Positions 16,431-24,541 of a DNA stretch of 64,000 bases are shown here, piece after piece (position 1 is the first letter of the stretch; each line of letters starts with the position of its first letter). The DNA is from Streptomyces candidus (GTDB lineage: Bacteria; Actinomycetota; Actinomycetes; Streptomycetales; Streptomycetaceae): assembly GCF_014207445.1 (NCBI RefSeq), contig NZ_JACHEM010000009.1:186001-250000 (forward strand). The letters are read 5' to 3'. Position numbers and translations under genes: made by a program. The notes under the pieces were generated by a model. The model searched no databases and was not told where the DNA came from. It saw only the letters and a program-made list of their open reading frames with translations.

Positions 16431-19160
16431 CTAACCGTCGTTGCCGCCGAGGAAGCCGCCGGGGCCGTTCCCGCCACCCCCGTCTGCGGCACCGCCGCCT
16501 CCGTTCTGGCCTCCGTTGTTCCCGCCGTCCGGCGGGAACGGTGTCTTGGTCTCACCGCCACCGATGTCACCACCACCGGCGTCGGCGCCGCCGCCATTGG
16601 CGCCGCCCGGGTCGTGCTTGCACTTCCAGTCCCACGGATCGCACTCCTCGTCATCGCCGCCCGGCGTCTCGACCGGGGGCGTCGTGGGCGGGGCCGTCGT
16701 GGGCGGGGTGGTCGGAGGCGCGGTCGTCGGAGGCGCAGTCGTGGGGATCTCCGTGGGCGTCGGCTCCGGGCTCTTGGCGCCACCGCCGTAGACGGTCTTG
16801 CCGATGGGCTCCGGCACCGGGAAGGTCATCTTCTCCGTGCCCTTGAGTGCTTCGAGCATGTAGTCGTGCCAGATGTCGGACGGGAACGACGATCCGTGGA
16901 TCTTCTTCTGACCGCCGGTGTTGAACATCTTCAGGAACTCACGGTTCTTGCTTTCGGCGTTGTCGTCCAGCCGGTACATGTCGATGGCGGTCGACAGCTG
17001 CGGCGTGTAGCCCACGAACCAGGCGGACCTGTTGCCGTCGGTGGTACCCGTCTTGCCGGCCACCTCGCGTCCCGGAAGCTGGGCGTTGCTTCCGGTGCCG
17101 TTCTCCACGACGTTCTTCAGCACGTCGGTGACGTTGTCGGCGACGTTGGCCGGGATCTTGTTACTGGGCTTCGCCTCGTGCTCCCAGATGACGCTCCCCC
17201 CTCGTTTGACTTTCGTCACCGAGTAGGGATCGTTCTGCTTTCCGCTGGCTGCGAAGGTGGCGTACGCACCGGCCATCCGGATCGCGCTCGGGTCGGAAAT
17301 GCCGATGGAGAACGACGGGTTCTGCCAATTGGTGAGACTGCTTTCCAGCAGTCCGGCGTCGATGGCCGTCTCACGGACCTTGTCGATGCCCACGTCCATG
17401 CCCAGCTGCACATAGGGCGAGTTCGCGGAGACCTCCATGGCCTTGTGGAGGCTGATGGGCCCGTACGACTCCTGGCCGTCGTTGGTCTGGAGCCATTCCT
17501 TGCCCTCTTCGTTCCGCCAGACGTCCCCGTTGTACTGCTTGATCTTCAGCTTGTTGTCGCCGTTGTAAATGCTCTTCGGAGAGATGAGTGTCCGCTCGTC
17601 CTCCGACTGCTCCTTGCCGCCCGCGGGGTTGCGCTTCCCGTACTGCATGGCGGCTGCCAGCACGAAGGGCTTGAAGGTCGAGCCGACCTGGGCGCCCGTT
17701 TGGTCGGCGTTGTTGGTGAAGTGCTTCGTCGCGTCGTCACCGCCGTAGACCGCGACGATCTTCCCGTTCTTGGGATCGACCGAGGCACCGCCGAACTGCA
17801 CGTGGGTGTCGTACTTCGGCCGCTTCTGGGGGTCGATGTTCTTCTTGTAGATGTTCTTGACGGCTTTTTCGAGACTATTCACTTTCTCCTTGTTGAAAGT
17901 GGTGTAGATGTGGTATCCACCTTGGGAAAGTTTGTCGGCCGTGATGTTCTGATCGTTCTTGTTGATGAAGTTGGCCTTGGCAAGGTCGACCAGGTATCCG
18001 ATCTGACCGCTCAGGTTGGCGTTCTTCCTAATCGGCTTGACGTCGGGGAATGTCGGGTATTTATCCCGCTCGGCCTGGGTCAGCCTGCCGTCCTTGACCT
18101 GCTCGTTGAGGATCCAGTTCCAGCGTTCCACGGCCCGCTTCTTGTTCTTGGCCGCGGTGGCTTCCGGGTCGATGGCCGGCGCGCCCGCGGGGTCGAAGTA
18201 GGTGGCGCCCTTCAGGACGGCTGCCAGGAATGCGCACTCACTGGGGTTGAGATCCTCGGCGTCCTTCTCGAAGTACGCCTGCGCGGCGGCCTGCAGACCG
18301 TAGGCGCCCCGGCCGTAGTACGAGACGTTGAGGTACCCCGCCATGATTTCTTCTTTGGAGAGTTCGTCGCCGACCTTGATGGAGACGAGGAGCTCGGTGA
18401 ACTTCCGGGTCAGCGTCTGCTCCTGACTGAGCCTGGAGTTCTTGACGTACTGCTGGGTGATGGTCGACCCGCCCTGGGTGTTGCCGCCCATGGCCATCTT
18501 GACGACCGCCCGCATGATGCCCATGGGGTCGACCCCCGGGTCCTTCTCGAAGCTCTTGTTCTCCGCCGAGATGACGGCGTGCTTCATGGCATCGGGGATC
18601 TTCTTGTAGGCGAGCTCCTGGCGGTTGAACTCCCCGCCGGTCGCGACCATCTGTGTTTCGTCGTCCCAGTAGTACACGTTGTTCTGTGCCTTGGCCGCCG
18701 CATGGATCTGGGGAATTTCGACCCACGCGTAGGCCATGCTGCTCGCGGCCAGGACCGCGCCGATGAAGCCGACGCACAGCCCGGCCACCTGCTTCCACGA
18801 CGGCAGGAAGCGCTGCCAGCCGTACTTCGTGGACCGCGGGTAGTCGATGAGTCGCTTCTTCTGCGGGCCGTCGCCCCTTCCGCGGCCGCGCCCCGGGCCT
18901 TCCGGGCCGCCCCGGCCCCCGCCGCGGCGGCCGCCACCACCGCCACCCCGCTGCGCGGCACGACGGGCCTCGGCCCTTCCTCCGTACGACGGTTCATGCC
19001 CGTACGAACCCTCCTGGTGGTACGAACCAGACTGCGGCCCCGCGGCGATGCCGCGGGACGGCGGGGCCGCACGGCGGCCCGAAGGTTGCTGGGCGGCTTT
19101 CCTGGCCGCGGCACGTCCGCCACCTTGCGGCTGCGGAGGTTTGCGACGGTGCTCGCTCAT
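16431..19160 (-). CDS. Class A penicillin-binding protein (transglycosylase/transpeptidase)
   Basis: A 909-residue bifunctional peptidoglycan synthase. A cytoplasmic tail of about 120 residues rich in Gly, Arg and Gln precedes one membrane helix (AGLCVGFIGAVLAASSMAYAW). The GT51 domain has AENKSFEKDPGVD with the catalytic Glu and G-G-S-T-I-T-Q-Q. The transpeptidase domain has S-T-F-K (active serine), S-A-N and K-T-G-T. The C-terminus is a Pro/Thr-rich stalk and then a Gly-rich tail with a Cys pair in ECDPWDWKCKHD. Streptomyces has several such PBPs; which one this is cannot be told here. It is divergent from padR. Confidence 0.95.
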   Translation of the reverse strand: MSEHRRKPPQPQGGGRAAARKAAQQPSGRRAAPPSRGIAAGPQSGSYHQEGSYGHEPSYGGRAEARRAAQRGGGGGGRRGGGRGGPEGPGRGRGRGDGPQKKRLIDYPRSTKYGWQRFLPSWKQVAGLCVGFIGAVLAASSMAYAWVEIPQIHAAAKAQNNVYYWDDETQMVATGGEFNRQELAYKKIPDAMKHAVISAENKSFEKDPGVDPMGIMRAVVKMAMGGNTQGGSTITQQYVKNSRLSQEQTLTRKFTELLVSIKVGDELSKEEIMAGYLNVSYYGRGAYGLQAAAQAYFEKDAEDLNPSECAFLAAVLKGATYFDPAGAPAIDPEATAAKNKKRAVERWNWILNEQVKDGRLTQAERDKYPTFPDVKPIRKNANLSGQIGYLVDLAKANFINKNDQNITADKLSQGGYHIYTTFNKEKVNSLEKAVKNIYKKNIDPQKRPKYDTHVQFGGASVDPKNGKIVAVYGGDDATKHFTNNADQTGAQVGSTFKPFVLAAAMQYGKRNPAGGKEQSEDERTLISPKSIYNGDNKLKIKQYNGDVWRNEEGKEWLQTNDGQESYGPISLHKAMEVSANSPYVQLGMDVGIDKVRETAIDAGLLESSLTNWQNPSFSIGISDPSAIRMAGAYATFAASGKQNDPYSVTKVKRGGSVIWEHEAKPSNKIPANVADNVTDVLKNVVENGTGSNAQLPGREVAGKTGTTDGNRSAWFVGYTPQLSTAIDMYRLDDNAESKNREFLKMFNTGGQKKIHGSSFPSDIWHDYMLEALKGTEKMTFPVPEPIGKTVYGGGAKSPEPTPTEIPTTAPPTTAPPTTPPTTAPPTTPPVETPGGDDEECDPWDWKCKHDPGGANGGGADAGGGDIGGGETKTPFPPDGGNNGGQNGGGGAADGGGGNGPGGFLGGNDG

Positions 19161-19547
19161 CGAACGACTACTCCTCGGGCAGGCGAGTTCGCCTGGAAGC
19201 GGCAGTTGAGTTCCGGTCCCCCCGAAATGCGGACAAGCCCTCCCACAGGCTCGCCCTTGCTACTGCCGGGAACACGACGCCCCCTTGCGTCACGCGGCTC
19301 CCGGTGTTTTGCATGCCGCACAGACTACGCACGCTCAAAACCCCCTCTGTGCCGATGGGCACCTCAAATCAGGCAAGTTGGCTGTCAAGTGGCGGTGATG
19401 TGACGCCGTTCACCCTGGCTGCCCTTGTTGTCAGGGGACAGTCGTTCTATCGTCTGGATGTATCGAGTCGATACATCAGCCCGGCATAAGTTCGGCATAA
19501 GTGCAGGACAGCGGGCGGGACTTACCGGGACGGCAGGGAGGCGAAGG
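19161..19547. other. Divergent PBP/padR intergenic region
   Basis: This 387-base gap holds the PadR-type palindrome at 19457-19477 and, just after it, a short direct repeat CGGCATAAG (about 19482-19490 and 19493-19500). No coding capacity was recognised. Promoters for both genes are expected here. Confidence 0.5.
19457..19477. promoter_or_regulatory. PadR-type operator palindrome
   Basis: GATGTATCGA and TCGATACATC form a perfect 10-bp inverted repeat around a single G. The outer ATGT...ACAT is the recognised PadR-family operator pattern. It lies 71 bases upstream of the padR start, which suggests autoregulation. The sequence is seen directly; the identity of the bound regulator is inference. 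Confidence 0.7.
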
Positions 19548-20294
19548 ATGAGCAGGCGCTCCGGCATCCTCGAATTCGCCGTGCTCGGCCTGCTCCGCGA
19601 GTCCCCGATGCACGGGTACGAACTGCGTAAGCGGCTCAACACCTCACTGGGTGTCTTCCGGGCCTTCAGCTACGGGACGCTCTATCCGTGCCTCAAGTCG
19701 CTGCTCGCCAACGGCTGGCTGATCGAGGAACCGGGCAGCGCACCGGAGGACGCGCTCGCCGCCTCCCTCGCGGGCCGCCGAGCCAAAATCGTCTACCGGT
19801 TGACGGCGGAAGGTAAGGAGCACTTCGAAGAACTGCTCTCCCACACCGGCCCCGACTCCTGGGAGGACGAACACTTCGCGGCCCGTTTCGCCTTCTTCGG
19901 GCAGACGGAGCGCGAGGTGCGGATGCGGGTCCTGGAAGGGCGCCGCAGCCGGCTGGAGGAGCGCCTGGAGAAGATGCGGGCGTCGCTGGCCCGTACCCGC
20001 GAGCGCCTGGACGACTACACGCTCGAACTTCAGCGCCACGGTATGGAGTCCGTGGAGCGCGAAGTGCGCTGGCTGAACGAGCTGATCGAGAGTGAACGGG
20101 CGGGACAGGATCAGCGCCGACCCGGTGACGACCCGGCGTCCGGCCCGCCGCAGGACAGTACGTCCGGCAACAGCACGGACAACAGCACAGCCGGTCACCG
20201 CTCAGCCGGTGACCGGACATCAGGTGACACGGACGGCCTGCCCCGGCACCGGGGGACAACCCCGCCGGATCAGTCGGACGACACCGCCAAGTGA
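19548..20294 (+). CDS. PadR family transcriptional regulator
   Basis: A 248-residue PadR-type winged-helix repressor. The ATG at 19548 has GGGAGG upstream and gives the canonical start SRRSGILEFAVLGLLRESPMHGYELRKRL. The wing region (SFGTLYP-like, here YGTLYPCLKSLLANGWL) is clear. A coiled-coil dimerisation helix runs through about residues 125-185. The last 60 residues are a Ser/Thr/Gly-rich low-complexity tail, longer than usual. It lies 48 bases upstream of the inositol-phosphate synthase gene on the same strand, so it may regulate inositol or phospholipid supply. Confidence 0.92.
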   Translation: MSRRSGILEFAVLGLLRESPMHGYELRKRLNTSLGVFRAFSYGTLYPCLKSLLANGWLIEEPGSAPEDALAASLAGRRAKIVYRLTAEGKEHFEELLSHTGPDSWEDEHFAARFAFFGQTEREVRMRVLEGRRSRLEERLEKMRASLARTRERLDDYTLELQRHGMESVEREVRWLNELIESERAGQDQRRPGDDPASGPPQDSTSGNSTDNSTAGHRSAGDRTSGDTDGLPRHRGTTPPDQSDDTAK

Positions 20295-20342
20295 GGTCCT
20301 GCACCCCGCAGGCCTCGTCGAGAACACAGGGAGCAACCGTCA

Positions 20343-21425
20343 ATGGGTTCGGTTCGCGTAGCCATCGTCGGCGTGGGCAACTGCTCTGCGTCGCTGGTCC
20401 AGGGCGTCGAGTACTACAAGGACGCTGACCCGGCCAGTCGCGTGCCCGGTCTGATGCACGTCCAGTTCGGCGACTACCACGTCAAGGACGTGCAATTCGT
20501 GGCCGCGTTCGACGTCGATGCCAAGAAGGTCGGCCTGGACCTCGCGGACGCCATTGGCGCCAGCGAGAACAACACCATCAAGATCTGCGACGTCCCGCCC
20601 ACCGGCGTCACCGTCCAGCGCGGCCACACCCTCGACGGCCTGGGCAAGTACTACCGCCAGACCATCGAGGAGTCGGAGCAGGAGCCGGTCGACGTCGTCC
20701 AGGCCCTGAAGGACGCCCAGGTCGACGTCCTTGTCTGCTACCTGCCGGTCGGTTCCGAGGACGCGGCGAAGTTCTACGCCCAGTGCGCCATCGACGCCAA
20801 GGTCGCCTTCGTCAACGCCCTCCCGGTGTTCATCGCCGGCACCAAGGAGTGGGCCGACAAGTTCACCGAGGCGGGCGTCCCGATCGTCGGCGACGACATC
20901 AAGTCGCAGGTCGGCGCCACCATCACGCACCGCGTCATGGCCAAGCTCTTCGAGGACCGCGGAGTGCGCCTGGAGCGCACCATGCAGTTGAACGTCGGCG
21001 GCAACATGGACTTCAAGAACATGTTGGAGCGCGACCGTCTGGAGTCCAAGAAGATCTCCAAGACGCAGGCCGTGACCTCGCAGATCCGTGACCGCGACCT
21101 GGGCGCCGACAACGTCCACATCGGTCCCTCCGACTACGTGGCCTGGCTGGACGACCGCAAGTGGGCGTACGTCCGGCTTGAGGGCCGGGCGTTCGGCGAC
21201 GTCCCCCTGAACCTGGAGTACAAGCTCGAGGTGTGGGACTCCCCGAACTCCGCGGGCGTCATCATCGACGCGGTGCGCGCTGCGAAGATCGCCAAGGACC
21301 GCGGCATCGGTGGCCCCATCCTCTCCGCCTCCTCGTACTTCATGAAGTCCCCGCCGGTGCAGTACTTCGACGACGAGGCCTACGAGAACGTCGAGAGGTT
21401 CATCAAGGGCGAGGTCGAGCGCTGA
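20343..21425 (+). CDS. ino1: Inositol-3-phosphate synthase
   Basis: A 360-residue NAD-dependent enzyme converting glucose-6-phosphate to 1L-myo-inositol-3-phosphate, the first step to phosphatidylinositol and mycothiol in actinomycetes. The Rossmann start is MGSVRVAIVGVGNCSASLVQG, and NVGGNMDFKNM and the catalytic lysine-rich segment ESKKISKTQAV follow. Its length matches actinobacterial Ino1 rather than the longer eukaryotic form. GGGAGC precedes the ATG. A PadR regulator lies directly upstream and a very strong palindrome terminates it. Confidence 0.96.
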   Translation: MGSVRVAIVGVGNCSASLVQGVEYYKDADPASRVPGLMHVQFGDYHVKDVQFVAAFDVDAKKVGLDLADAIGASENNTIKICDVPPTGVTVQRGHTLDGLGKYYRQTIEESEQEPVDVVQALKDAQVDVLVCYLPVGSEDAAKFYAQCAIDAKVAFVNALPVFIAGTKEWADKFTEAGVPIVGDDIKSQVGATITHRVMAKLFEDRGVRLERTMQLNVGGNMDFKNMLERDRLESKKISKTQAVTSQIRDRDLGADNVHIGPSDYVAWLDDRKWAYVRLEGRAFGDVPLNLEYKLEVWDSPNSAGVIIDAVRAAKIAKDRGIGGPILSASSYFMKSPPVQYFDDEAYENVERFIKGEVER

Positions 21426-21459
21426 CCTTCGCGCGCTCGCGCTGAAGCACGGCGCCGGT

Positions 21460-21499
21460 GAAGAGGGCCCCGGGGGCGTACGCCCCCGGGGCCCTCTTC
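21460..21499. terminator. 40-bp perfect palindrome, terminator of ino1
   Basis: Positions 21460-21479 are the exact reverse complement of 21480-21499, centred on GTAC, and very GC-rich. It lies 35 bases after the ino1 stop and before the next same-strand gene, so it probably insulates the two units. Confidence 0.85.
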
Positions 21500-21526
21500 G
21501 TACGCCCGTGTGTGACTCTTGCTCAC

Positions 21527-22822
21527 ATGTCCGTCGTGCGTGATCTTCGGGTGCTGCTGCGCCTGCCCGACTTCCGTCGCCTGCTGGGCGTACGGCTGCT
21601 CTCCCAGTCCGCAGACGGTGTCTACCAAGTGGCCCTGGCGACATACGTCGTCTTCTCCCCCGAGAAGCAGACCTCGCCGACCGCGATCGCCTCCGCCATG
21701 GCCGTGCTGCTCCTGCCGTACTCGGTCGTGGGCCCGTTCGCGGGTGTCCTCCTCGACCGCTGGCAGCGCCGTCAGGTCTTCCTGTACGGAAGTCTGCTGC
21801 GCGCCGTCCTTGCCGCCAGCACTGCGCTGCTCATCGTGGGCGCTGCGCCGGACTGGATCTTCTACGCGTCCGCGTTGTCGGTCACGGCTGTCAACCGCTT
21901 CGTCCTGTCCGGGCTCTCCGCCGCGCTGCCGCGCGTCGTGGACGAGGAGCGCCTCGTCGTGGCGAACTCCCTGTCCCCGACCGCCGGTACGCTCGCGGCC
22001 ACCCTGGGCGGGTCTCTCGCGTTCGCCGTACGGCTGCTCGGCTGGGACTCGGACGCGGCGGTCGTCCTCCTGGGCGCTGGGCTCTACCTGTGCTCCGCGC
22101 TGGCGTCCCTTCGCCTGGGGCGAGACCTCCTGGGGCCGGATCCCGGGTTGGTGCAGCCCCGGCTCGGAGTGGCCCTCACCTCCACGGCGCGCGGACTCCT
22201 CGACGGGCTGCGCCACCTGGCCGAGCGCCGTTCCGCCGCCCGCGCGCTGGCCGCGGTGACGGCCATGCGCTTCTGCTACGGCGCGCTGACGGTGACGCTC
22301 CTGATGCTGTGCCGGTACGCCTGGAGCGACCCGGCAGGCCCGGCCGAAGGCTCCGAGGGATTGGCCCTGCTCGGCCTCGCGCTCGGGGCGTCCGGTGCCG
22401 GGTTCTTCGTCGCGGCCCTGGTCACCCCGTGGGCCGCGGGACGTATGGGACCGTACGGCTGGATGATGGTGTGCGCGGCGTCCGCAGCCCTTCTCGTACC
22501 GGTGCTCTGGCTGTCCTTCGCTCCCGGGCCGGTTCTTGTCGCCGCCTTCACCCTCGGTCTTGTCACCCAGGGCTCGAAGATCTCCACGGACACGGTGGTG
22601 CAGTCCTCGGTGGACGACGCCTTCCGCGGTCGGATCTTTTCCCTCTACGACGTGCTGTTCAACGTGGCGTTCGTGGGCGCTGCAGCGGTCGCGGCCCTGC
22701 TGCTGCCGGCCGACGGCCGATCCGTCACCCTGGTCCTCGGCGTAGCCGTGCTCTACGGGGTGGTGGCGTTCGCCCTGACTCATTGGCGCCGGACCACACG
22801 CGGCGGACGACGTTTCACGTGA
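21527..22822 (+). CDS. MFS transporter (drug-efflux type)
   Basis: A 431-residue major facilitator protein with about twelve hydrophobic segments. The ATG at 21527 opens with the cytoplasmic leader VVRDLRVLLRLPDFRRLL, then a helix containing S-Q-S-A-D-G-V-Y-Q. Motif A-like sequence follows helix 2 as GVLLDRWQRRQV. It resembles the MFS_3/enterobactin-exporter branch. The substrate is unknown. The last three codons and the stop (R-F-T-stop) are part of a parS site, so centromere DNA and the gene end overlap. It converges with the nucleotidyltransferase gene. Confidence 0.88.
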   Translation: MSVVRDLRVLLRLPDFRRLLGVRLLSQSADGVYQVALATYVVFSPEKQTSPTAIASAMAVLLLPYSVVGPFAGVLLDRWQRRQVFLYGSLLRAVLAASTALLIVGAAPDWIFYASALSVTAVNRFVLSGLSAALPRVVDEERLVVANSLSPTAGTLAATLGGSLAFAVRLLGWDSDAAVVLLGAGLYLCSALASLRLGRDLLGPDPGLVQPRLGVALTSTARGLLDGLRHLAERRSAARALAAVTAMRFCYGALTVTLLMLCRYAWSDPAGPAEGSEGLALLGLALGASGAGFFVAALVTPWAAGRMGPYGWMMVCAASAALLVPVLWLSFAPGPVLVAAFTLGLVTQGSKISTDTVVQSSVDDAFRGRIFSLYDVLFNVAFVGAAAVAALLLPADGRSVTLVLGVAVLYGVVAFALTHWRRTTRGGRRFT

Positions 22823-22910
22823 AACATGGCGGGCGGTGTTTCACGTGAAACACCGCCCGCCCACCTCCGCACCGCGTCACTCGTGAAACCGCCGATGTTT
22901 CACGTGAAAC
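22812..22910. other. parS: Three parS centromere sites; middle one in a 34-bp palindrome
   Basis: Exact GTTTCACGTGAAAC copies lie at 22812-22825, 22838-22851 and 22897-22910. The first contains the stop codon of the MFS gene. The second is the centre of a perfect 34-bp palindrome (22828-22861) with GC-rich outer arms, so it may double as the terminator of the convergent pair. A half-conserved copy lies at about 22876-22889. Confidence 0.95.
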
Positions 22911-22916
22911 AGTGGC

Positions 22917-24359
22917 TCAGCTTTGCCCCGTCCACCATTCCTTGAGCGCCGCGACGGCCGCTTCGTGCTCCATCGGGCCATTCTCCAGGCGCAGTTCGAG
23001 CAAAAACTTGTACGCCTTGCCGATCTCGGGGCCGGGCCTGATGCCCAGCACCTCCATGATCTGGTTGCCGTCCAGGTCGGGCCGGATCGAATCCAGCTGT
23101 TCCTGCTCCTCAAGCTGCGCGATGCGTTCCTCCAGCCCGTCATAGGCCCTGGAGAGCGCGGCTGCCTTGCGCTTGTTGCGCGTGGTGCAGTCCGAGCGGG
23201 TCAGCTTGTGCAGCCGGTCCAGCAGAGGGCCGGCGTCCCGTACGTACCGGCGCACGGCCGAGTCCGTCCACTCGCCGGTTCCGTAGCCGTGGAACCGCAG
23301 GTGCAGCTCCACGAGTTTCGACACGTCCTTGATCATGTCGTTGGAGTACTTCAGCGCGGTCATGCGCTTCTTGGTCATCTTCGCGCCGACCACCTCGTGG
23401 TGGTGGAAGGAGACGCGGCCGTCCTTTTCGAAGCGCCGGGTGCGCGGCTTGCCGATGTCGTGCAGCAGCGCGGCCAGCCGCAACACCACATCCGGGCCGT
23501 TCTCCTCCAGGTCGATGGCCTGCTGAAGGACGATAAGCGAGTGCTCGTAGACGTCCTTGTGCCGGTGGTGTTCGTCGCTCTCGAGCCTCAGCGCGGGCAG
23601 CTCCGGCAGCACGTGTGCGGCGAGACCGGTGTCGACAAGGAGGGAGAGGCCCTTGGCGGGGTGGGCGGAAAGAAGCAGTTTGTTGAACTCGTCACGCACC
23701 CGCTCGGCCGAGACGATCTCGATGCGTTCGGACATCGCCGTCATCGCCGCGACCACCTCGGGGGCGACCTCGAAGTCGAGCTGAGCGGCGAACCTGGCGG
23801 CGCGGAGCATGCGCAGGGGGTCGTCGGAGAAGGAGTTTTCCGGCGTGCCCGGTGTGCGCAACACCTTGGCCGTCAGGTCGTCGCGCCCGCCGTGCGGGTC
23901 GATGAACTCTTTCTCCGGGAGCGCGACCGCCATGGCGTTCACCGAGAAGTCGCGGCGTACCAGGTCCTCCTCGATGGAGTCGCCGTAGGACACCTGTGGC
24001 TTGCGGGAAGTCCTGTCGTACGCCTCGGACCGATACGTGGTGACCTCCACCAGGTAGCCGTCCTTCTGGCATCCCACCGTCCCGAAGGCGATCCCTACCT
24101 CCCACACCGCGTCCGCCCACGGTCGGACGATCTTCAGTACGTCCTCGGGGCGGGCATCGGTGGTGAAGTCCAGGTCGTTGCCGAGCCGGCCCAGGAGCGC
24201 GTCCCGGACCGAGCCTCCGACCAGCGCGAGGTGGAAGCCTGCCGCCCGGAACCGGCGGGCGAGGTCATCGGCGACAGGGGAGACCCGCAGCAGTTCACTC
24301 ACTGCGCGGTGCTGCACCTGGGTCAGGGCGCTGGAGTTGTCTTCATTGGCGTTCGGCAC
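22917..24359 (-). CDS. CCA tRNA nucleotidyltransferase / poly(A) polymerase family
   Basis: A 480-residue class II nucleotidyltransferase with an HD domain. It either adds or repairs the CCA end of tRNAs or polyadenylates RNA; both tRNAs in this window lack encoded CCA, so a CCA enzyme is needed. The head domain shows L-V-G-G-S-V-R-D and N-D-L-D-F-T-T-D with the metal-binding Asp pair. The HD metal-site residues are in HRHKDVYEHSLIV and LLHDIGKPRTR. The GTG start ends at 24359 with no clear ribosome site. The gene is often annotated pcnA or cca; sequence alone does not separate the two activities. Confidence 0.92.
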   Translation of the reverse strand: MPNANEDNSSALTQVQHRAVSELLRVSPVADDLARRFRAAGFHLALVGGSVRDALLGRLGNDLDFTTDARPEDVLKIVRPWADAVWEVGIAFGTVGCQKDGYLVEVTTYRSEAYDRTSRKPQVSYGDSIEEDLVRRDFSVNAMAVALPEKEFIDPHGGRDDLTAKVLRTPGTPENSFSDDPLRMLRAARFAAQLDFEVAPEVVAAMTAMSERIEIVSAERVRDEFNKLLLSAHPAKGLSLLVDTGLAAHVLPELPALRLESDEHHRHKDVYEHSLIVLQQAIDLEENGPDVVLRLAALLHDIGKPRTRRFEKDGRVSFHHHEVVGAKMTKKRMTALKYSNDMIKDVSKLVELHLRFHGYGTGEWTDSAVRRYVRDAGPLLDRLHKLTRSDCTTRNKRKAAALSRAYDGLEERIAQLEEQEQLDSIRPDLDGNQIMEVLGIRPGPEIGKAYKFLLELRLENGPMEHEAAVAALKEWWTGQS

Positions 24360-24541
24360 AACAGAAAAGGGTACGTGCCCCCGCCGGGCGGAGTGTCATC
24401 GTTTTCGCCGGGCCCTGAGAGACTCTTCCGATCATGTGGCGCAGTCCGCGGCACTTCGTCGCCGTGCGCATCGTTACCATGCGTGGACGCAGCAACCGGG
24501 CAACCATCCAAGGCAGCCAACGACGAGGGACGGGCGAGCGC

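Noticed and set aside
15726..19403. Very long plus-strand open frame of 1225 codons
   Set aside because: It is antisense to the PBP and glycosyltransferase genes, which carry full family motifs. Long antisense frames are normal at this GC content.
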